A stretch of DNA of 64,000 nucleotides, from contig NZ_JABXWI010000014.1 of NCBI RefSeq assembly GCF_014930365.1, positions 224,237-288,236 on the forward strand, in the 5' to 3' direction. Below are positions 59,412 through 64,000 of this stretch, piece by piece. Position numbers and translations under genes: made by a program. The DNA comes from Streptomyces caniscabiei. GTDB lineage: Bacteria; Actinomycetota; Actinomycetes; Streptomycetales; Streptomycetaceae. Position 1 is the stretch's first letter, and each line of letters starts with the position of its first letter. Under the pieces are notes generated by a model. The model saw only the letters and a list, made by a program, of their open reading frames with translations, ran no database searches and was not told the origin of the DNA.

Positions 59412-60284
59412 ATGGGCAGGTCGAAGAAAGGGCAGGGGCGGCGTGGGCGGGATGCCGACGTCGTGGTCGAGGAGGTCGACGGGGGGCTCGCGGAGCTGGT
59501 GCCGGACCGGGAGCGGGCCCGGGCCTGGACCCTGCTGGTCGACGGGGCGCCCCAGTCGCACGTGGATCTCGACGACCCGGCGTATCTGTCCTTCGAGTAC
59601 CAACGCAGGCTCGGGCATGTGATCGATCTGGTCGCCCCGGCCGGACGGCCCGTGCACGCCGTGCACCTCGGCGGCGGCGCCTTCACCCTCGCCCGGTACG
59701 TCGCCGCCACCCGCCCCCGCTCCACCCAGCAGGTCGTCGAGCGTGACGCGGCCCTCGTCCAACTCGTCCGGCGGGAGCTGCCGTTGGACCCGGGCGCGCG
59801 CATACGGGTGCGGTCGACGGACGCGCGCGAGGGGCTCGCGAAAGTGCCCGACGGGTGGGCGGACCTGGTGATCGCCGACGTGTTCAGCGCGGCGCGCACC
59901 CCGGCGCACCTGACGTCGACGGAGTTCCTCACGGACGTACGCCGGGTCGTGAAGCCCGGCGGTTGCTACGCCGCCAACCTCGCCGACGGTCCGCCGCTGG
60001 CCCATCTGCGCGCCCAGATCGCCACCGCGGCCGTCGTCTTCCCCGAACTGGCGCTGGTCGCCGACCCGACCGTGCTGCGGGGCAGACGATTCGGCAACGC
60101 GGTGCTCGTCGCCTCCGACCGACCCCTCCCGATCGCCGAGCTGACCCGTCGCGCCGCCTCCGACCCGCACCCCGGCCGCGTCGAACACGGCCGCGCGCTC
60201 ACCGACTTCACGGGCGGAGCGGTGCCGGTGACGGACGCGGCGGCGACCGCCTCACCGGCACCGCCGTCGTCGGTGTTCCGCTGA
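59412..60284 (+). CDS. Spermidine-synthase-fold methyltransferase-like protein
   Basis: The 290-residue protein (ATG 59412) has LVDGAPQSHVDLDDPAYLSFEYQRRLGHVIDL, the nucleotide loop AVHLGGGAFTLARYVAATRP, acidic strand end VERDAALVQLVRREL and LVIADVFSAARTPAHLTSTEFL. The fold is that of polyamine synthases, but the catalytic Asp environment differs (ADVFSA), as in the many actinobacterial fused or stand-alone homologues of unknown substrate. There is no strong ribosome site; GATAATG just upstream may be a -10 giving a very short leader. Confidence 0.85.
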   Translation: MGRSKKGQGRRGRDADVVVEEVDGGLAELVPDRERARAWTLLVDGAPQSHVDLDDPAYLSFEYQRRLGHVIDLVAPAGRPVHAVHLGGGAFTLARYVAATRPRSTQQVVERDAALVQLVRRELPLDPGARIRVRSTDAREGLAKVPDGWADLVIADVFSAARTPAHLTSTEFLTDVRRVVKPGGCYAANLADGPPLAHLRAQIATAAVVFPELALVADPTVLRGRRFGNAVLVASDRPLPIAELTRRAASDPHPGRVEHGRALTDFTGGAVPVTDAAATASPAPPSSVFR

Positions 60285-60338
60285 GCCCACCGCTCTGTCC
60301 CGACCACCGCGCTGTCCCGCCGAGCCCACCGCTCGACC

Positions 60339-60908
60339 TCAGAAGTTCTGGACGTCCACCCTGGGCGCACTGTCGTGCCAGGTGCAGAAGACCGACACCC
60401 GGTCCGCACCGGCGGCGAAGTCGACCCGGATCCAGGTCTCGGTCTTCCACACCTGCATCGACCAACCTGGGCCGGGCGTCGCCGACACGAGGGTCGCGTC
60501 ACTCTCGCCGAGCGAGAGGACAACCCGGCCGCCCTCGGTGTCGTAGGCCTTGACCTCACCCTGGTCGGCCGGGGCGCCCGTTCCCGGACGGGGGCCGGGC
60601 GTCGCGGACTGCGACGGTGCGGACGGGGTCGGGGACGGCTTCTTGCCGTCGCCGTCCCTGCCGTCGTCCTCGCCGCCGCCCTTCCGCTCACCCGCGCTCC
60701 GCGACGGTTCCGGGAGCGGGGTGGGCGTGTCCGGTGCGGGCGCGCCCTCGGCCCGGGCGTCGGCGGCCGTGATGGGCAGCGCGCGGGGCGGGTCGTAGGC
60801 GGTGCCGGCCAGCACCGTGTGGACGCCCCACCACGTCACCGTGACCGCCGCGCCCGTGGCGAGCAGCCAGGCCAGTACGTGTAGGAGACCTCTGCGCATC
60901 GCGGCCAT
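60339..60908 (-). CDS. Membrane-anchored or secreted hypothetical protein
   Basis: ATG 60908 (GGTGGGG upstream) gives 189 residues. One N-terminal hydrophobic segment (LLHVLAWLLATGAAVTVTWW) precedes a Pro/Ser/Gly/Lys-rich linker (to about 110) and a small beta domain (VKAYDTEGGRVVLSLGESDATLVSATPGPGWSMQVWKTETWIRVDF) that ends HDSAPRVDVQNF. The family is conserved in Streptomyces with unknown function. It is divergent from the OmpR-type regulator at 60998 and may be linked to it. Confidence 0.78.
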   Translation of the reverse strand: MAAMRRGLLHVLAWLLATGAAVTVTWWGVHTVLAGTAYDPPRALPITAADARAEGAPAPDTPTPLPEPSRSAGERKGGGEDDGRDGDGKKPSPTPSAPSQSATPGPRPGTGAPADQGEVKAYDTEGGRVVLSLGESDATLVSATPGPGWSMQVWKTETWIRVDFAAGADRVSVFCTWHDSAPRVDVQNF

Positions 60909-60997
60909 ACTGCCCCACCGGCCCCGGTGGTGTCGTGGGCGGACGAGTTGTCCACAGGTTCCGACCGGCCTCTGCCGTTTGGCGTACGGTGCGGCGC

Positions 60998-61702
60998 ATG
61001 GCAAGTGTGCTCGTGGTCGAGGACGACCAGTTCGTACGCTCGGCGCTGATCAGGCATCTGACCGACGCCGCCCACACCGTGCGCAGCGTCGGTACGGCGC
61101 TGGAGGCGCTGCGCGAGGTCGCGCACGTCCGCTTCGACGTGGTCATCCTCGACCTCGGCTTGCCCGACCTCGACGGCTCGGAGGCGCTGAAGATGCTGCG
61201 CGGCATCACGGACGTCCCGGTGATCATCGCGACCGCGCGGGACGACGAGTCGGAGATCGTCCGCCTGCTGAACGCGGGCGCGGACGACTACCTGACCAAG
61301 CCGTTCTCGGTCGAGCACCTGTCCGCCCGGATGGCGGCCGTGCTGCGCCGCTCCCGCGCGTCGGGCGCCGAGGCGCCACCGTCCACGGTGATCCGGGTCG
61401 GCGGCCTCGCGATCGACCCGCTGCGGCGTCAGGCCGAGCTGGACGGCGTACGACTCGACCTCACCCGGCGCGAGTTCGACCTGCTCGCCTTCCTCGCGGG
61501 CCGGCCCGGTGTCGTCGTCGCGCGCAGGGAGCTGCTGGCGGAGGTGTGGCAGCAGTCGTACGGCGACGACCAGACCATCGACGTCCATCTGTCCTGGCTG
61601 CGCAGGAAGTTGGGGGAGACGGCGGCGCAGCCCCGCTATCTGCACACGCTGCGGGGCGTCGGGGTGAAGCTGGAGCCGCCGGGGGCGGGGGCGCGGCCAT
61701 GA
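60998..61702 (+). CDS. OmpR/PhoB-family response regulator
   Basis: This 234-residue protein has acidic residues Glu8-Asp9-Asp10, phospho-acceptor Asp52 (VVILDLGLPD), Thr in IATARDD and Lys in DDYLTKPFS. The C-terminal winged helix is LDLTRREFDLLAFLAGRPGVVVARRELLAEVWQQ with TIDVHLSWLRRKLGE. No Shine-Dalgarno is seen and TACGGT lies 7-12 nt before the ATG, so leaderless transcription is likely. It precedes its kinase by 37 nt. Confidence 0.93.
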   Translation: MASVLVVEDDQFVRSALIRHLTDAAHTVRSVGTALEALREVAHVRFDVVILDLGLPDLDGSEALKMLRGITDVPVIIATARDDESEIVRLLNAGADDYLTKPFSVEHLSARMAAVLRRSRASGAEAPPSTVIRVGGLAIDPLRRQAELDGVRLDLTRREFDLLAFLAGRPGVVVARRELLAEVWQQSYGDDQTIDVHLSWLRRKLGETAAQPRYLHTLRGVGVKLEPPGAGARP

Positions 61703-61739
61703 GGCGGGCATCGCGCCGGGCGTGCGGGACGGTGCTGCC

Positions 61740-63167
61740 ATGAGGTGGGCGCTGGTCAAGGTGTGTCTGGCGGTGACGGCGATGGTCGTGGTGGCCTTCG
61801 CGGTGCCGCTCGGGCTGGTGGTCAGGGAGATGGCGCGGGACCGGGCGTTCTCGGGTGCCGAGCGGGAGGCGGCCGCGATCGCCCCGGCGCTCTCCATCAC
61901 CACCGACCGGGAGCAGCTGGAGCGGGTCGTCGCCGCGGCCGGGTCGGACGACGGGATGGCGGTGCACCTGCCGGCGGACGGCGCCGGGTCCGCCGGGCTC
62001 GACCTGGGCCGGCAGCGCGCCTCGGACGAGGACATCGCCACCGTGCGGAGGCTGGGCCGGGCCTCCACCACCGAGGTGCCCGGCGGGTCCACGCTGCTCC
62101 AGCCGACCGCGCTCAGCTCCGGCGAGATAGCGGTCGTCGAGGTGTTCGTGCCCGAGTCGGCGGTGAGCAACGGGGTCGCCACGGCGTGGGCGGTGCTCGC
62201 CGCGGTGGGCGCGCTGCTGATCGTCGGCTCGGTCGCGGTGGCCGACCGGCTGGGGGTGCGGATGGTCCGGCCCGCGCGGCGGCTGGTCGAGAGCGCGCGT
62301 GAACTGGGGGAGGGGCAGCTGGGCGTGCGGGTGCCCGAGCGGGGGCCGAAGGAGCTGCGGCTGGCGGCGGTGGCGTTCAACGCGATGGCGGACCAGGTGG
62401 TGCAGTTGCTGGCGAACGAGCGCGAGCTGGCGGCGGACCTGTCGCACCGGTTGCGCACCCCGCTGACCGTGCTGCGGCTGAACGCGGCCTCCCTCGGCGA
62501 CGGGCCGGCCGCCGAGCAGACGCGGGCGGCGGTGGAGCAGCTGGAGCGAGAGGTCGACACGATCATCCGTACGGCACGGGAGGCCAAGCCGCGGACGGCG
62601 GTGGCCGGGCCGGGCGCCGGGTGCGACGCGGCCGAGGTGGTCCGGGAGCGGATGGCGTTCTGGTCGGCGCTCGCGGAGGACGAGGGCCGCAAGTGGCGGG
62701 TGGCCGGGGTCGAGCGCCCGGTCCGCGCACCCGTGGCCCGGGCCGACCTGGCTGCCGCGCTGGACGCCCTCCTCGGCAATGTCTTCCGGCACACGGCGGA
62801 GGGCACGGCGTTCGCGCTGGACGTTCACAACGGCGAGGACGCGGTGATCGTTCTCGTCTCCGACGCCGGTCCCGGCATCGCCGATCCCGAGGCCGCGATG
62901 GCCCGGGGCCGGGGCTCCGGCAGCGACGGCTCGACCGGTCTGGGCCTCGACATAGTGCGCCGCCTCGCCGAGTCGACCGGCGGTGATGTGCGCATCGGGT
63001 CGTCGGTGCTGGGCGGGACCGAGGTGCGGATATGGATCCAGCTGAACGGCGGCGGCGCGACGGACGGCAGGGCCGCGGGGCGGAAGGGACACCGGGGCGC
63101 CTCCCTACGCCGTCGCAAACAGAGCAAGGCCTTCTCGGGCCTCGGCCCGTCACGTGTCTCGTCGTGA
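61740..63167 (+). CDS. Sensor histidine kinase (HAMP, HisKA, HATPase)
   Basis: The 475-residue kinase (ATG 61740; GTG 61722 possible) has two helices (about 5-25 and 145-168) flanking an extracytoplasmic sensor of roughly 115 residues, a HAMP region (VRMVRPARRLVESARELGEGQLGVRV), phospho-His in LAADLSHRLRTPLTVL and ATP motifs (DALLGNVFRHT, SDAGPGI, GLGLDIVRRL). Partner of the response regulator just upstream. The signal is unknown. Confidence 0.92.
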   Translation: MRWALVKVCLAVTAMVVVAFAVPLGLVVREMARDRAFSGAEREAAAIAPALSITTDREQLERVVAAAGSDDGMAVHLPADGAGSAGLDLGRQRASDEDIATVRRLGRASTTEVPGGSTLLQPTALSSGEIAVVEVFVPESAVSNGVATAWAVLAAVGALLIVGSVAVADRLGVRMVRPARRLVESARELGEGQLGVRVPERGPKELRLAAVAFNAMADQVVQLLANERELAADLSHRLRTPLTVLRLNAASLGDGPAAEQTRAAVEQLEREVDTIIRTAREAKPRTAVAGPGAGCDAAEVVRERMAFWSALAEDEGRKWRVAGVERPVRAPVARADLAAALDALLGNVFRHTAEGTAFALDVHNGEDAVIVLVSDAGPGIADPEAAMARGRGSGSDGSTGLGLDIVRRLAESTGGDVRIGSSVLGGTEVRIWIQLNGGGATDGRAAGRKGHRGASLRRRKQSKAFSGLGPSRVSS

Positions 63168-63421
63168 TCGGGCTTGTGTGTTCACTGTGTCCTCGTATGG
63201 GGGTGCATGTCCGCGAGTGACGTGGCTCACGTGTGTGTCGGTCACGTTTCGACAACCAGGGATTACGTTTCAACAAAGGGGGACAAGAAGTCTTGACTCA
63301 TGACATGACATAGAGCTGTTATGGCGGCCACCGTGTTCGGTCGAGTTGGTTTCTGATTGTTTTCGATCAGTAGTCGGCGAGGGCCATTGCGACCGAACCA
63401 CCTGTCCCCAGGGAGCCGTAC
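63168..63421 (+). promoter_or_regulatory. Promoter region of the sugar ABC transporter with spaced direct repeat
   Basis: ACGTTTCGACAA (63244-63255) and ACGTTTCAACAA (63265-63276) form a direct repeat with 21-bp period, two helical turns, suited to a LacI-, ROK- or GntR-type dimer on one face. TTGACT (63293) and TGTTAT (63317), 18 nt apart, are a plausible -35/-10 pair just downstream. AGGGAG at 63410 is the ribosome site. Confidence 0.6.
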
Positions 63422-64000
63422 ATGCATCTCACACCTTCCGGTCTCGCCGTCCCCGGCACGAGCCGTCGCACCCTGCTGCGGGGCATAGGCGGGGCGGCCG
63501 CGCTCGGCGCTGGAGTTCCCCTGCTCAGCGCCTGTGGCGGCAGCGGCGGTGGCGCCACGGACTCGAAGACCGTCAGCGTCGGCTCCAACGCGTCGGACGC
63601 GGTGCCGAAGCAGGCGTTCGCCGAGATCTACGCGGCCTTCAAGAAGCAGTCCGGGATCGCGGTCGACGTGAACACCAAGGACCACAACACGTTCCAGGAG
63701 CAGATCAACTCCTACCTCCAGGGCACCCCGGACGACGTGTTCCACTGGTTCGCCGGCTACCGGATGCAGTTCTTCGCGGCCAAGGGCCTCGCCACCTCGA
63801 TCGACGACGTGTGGGACAAGATCGGGGGCAACTTCCCCGAGGCGATGAAGAAGCTCAGCCAGGGCGAGGACGGCAAGTCCTACTTCGTGCCGCTGTACAC
63901 CTACCCCTGGGCGCTCTTCTACCGCAAGAGCGTCTTCCAGGAGAAGGGCTACGAGGTTCCCACCACGTGGGACCAGCTGATCGCCCTGTGCAAGCAGATG
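63422..64000 (+). CDS. Extracellular sugar-binding lipoprotein of an ABC transporter, N-terminal part
   Basis: A frame from ATG 63422 continues past the window end; 193 residues are visible. A Tat-type lipoprotein signal (TSRRTLLRGIGGAAALG, lipobox LLSAC) leads into a family 1 extracellular solute-binding fold (TVSVGSNASDAVPKQAFAEIYAAFKKQSGIAVDVNTKDHNTFQEQINSYLQGTPDDVFHWFAGYRM). Such proteins bind oligosaccharides and partner with permeases that should follow outside the window. The sugar is unknown. Confidence 0.9.
   Translation, partial: MHLTPSGLAVPGTSRRTLLRGIGGAAALGAGVPLLSACGGSGGGATDSKTVSVGSNASDAVPKQAFAEIYAAFKKQSGIAVDVNTKDHNTFQEQINSYLQGTPDDVFHWFAGYRMQFFAAKGLATSIDDVWDKIGGNFPEAMKKLSQGEDGKSYFVPLYTYPWALFYRKSVFQEKGYEVPTTWDQLIALCKQM

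Noticed and set aside
57110..59932. 940-codon minus frame upstream-extending the HTH-TPR regulator
   Set aside because: The part before 58621 runs against genes at 58880 and 59412 and has no protein-like features.

Overview
The window is high-GC actinobacterial DNA and almost certainly a Streptomyces chromosome. The marks of the genus are class E and class F sortases, a cslA-glxA-GH6 glucan locus, a TTA codon in that GH6 gene, GTG/TTG starts, many 4-nt gene overlaps, a DasR-type site before a chitin-active LPMO, and recurring intergenic repeats with the core CGCGCAGTTCCCCGCGCCCC. No phage genes, insertion sequence, rRNA or CRISPR array was seen.

Layout. 1-10450: a cut secreted-protein gene, a class E sortase, a small membrane protein next to YidC, a fumarylacetoacetase-fold enzyme, a two-gene minus operon (oxidoreductase, UPF0303/heme-degrading-like) divergent from a ROK regulator over a clear palindromic operator, a wall-anchored candidate, a HAD phosphatase, and a secreted protein with a class F sortase. 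10919-23584: the glucan locus, in which GH6 (10919) is separated from glxA-cslA (19653-23584) by a six-gene cassette: SbnA-like and SbnB-like enzymes (2,3-diaminopropionate route), a large FAD/NAD(P)-binding protein, a MetA-like acyltransferase, a LysE exporter and a SerA-like dehydrogenase. A structured leader of about 0.9 kb with a DtxR/IdeR-like box precedes it. This looks like a small-molecule cluster, possibly a metallophore, and is the leading candidate for something undescribed.

24024-30907: tRNA-Lys, three small secreted proteins (two are paralogues flanking the third), a NlpC/P60 protein with two peptidoglycan-binding domains and a 36-residue repeat linker, an SPFH protein and the LPMO. 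31027-35288: a DUF3592 protein, an acyl-CoA ligase, a NarL-type two-component pair and a second tRNA-Lys. 35403-44446: an IclR regulator, an EhuABCD-like amino-acid ABC transporter and a catabolic set (DUF3830, amidase, 2-hydroxyacid dehydrogenase, two maleate-isomerase/EutA-like proteins), the latter flanked by direct copies of a composite repeat. 44701-49826: an LLM flavoenzyme, a PAS-GGDEF-EAL c-di-GMP protein, an M6 metalloprotease and a third tRNA-Lys whose 5' end overlaps the end of a protein gene.

50623-56271: a tightly overlapping minus-strand module of a predicted Fe-S PD-(D/E)XK nuclease, an unknown 537-residue protein and an SF1 helicase, with a PAP2 protein upstream; this is a second candidate novel system (split Dna2/AddAB-like). 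56470-64000: a phosphoglycerate-mutase-fold phosphatase, a HTH-TPR regulator with an internal Tat-like segment, a spermidine-synthase-fold protein, an OmpR/HK pair, and the start of a sugar ABC transporter lipoprotein cut by the window edge. All calls come from reading the sequence; no database search was run.
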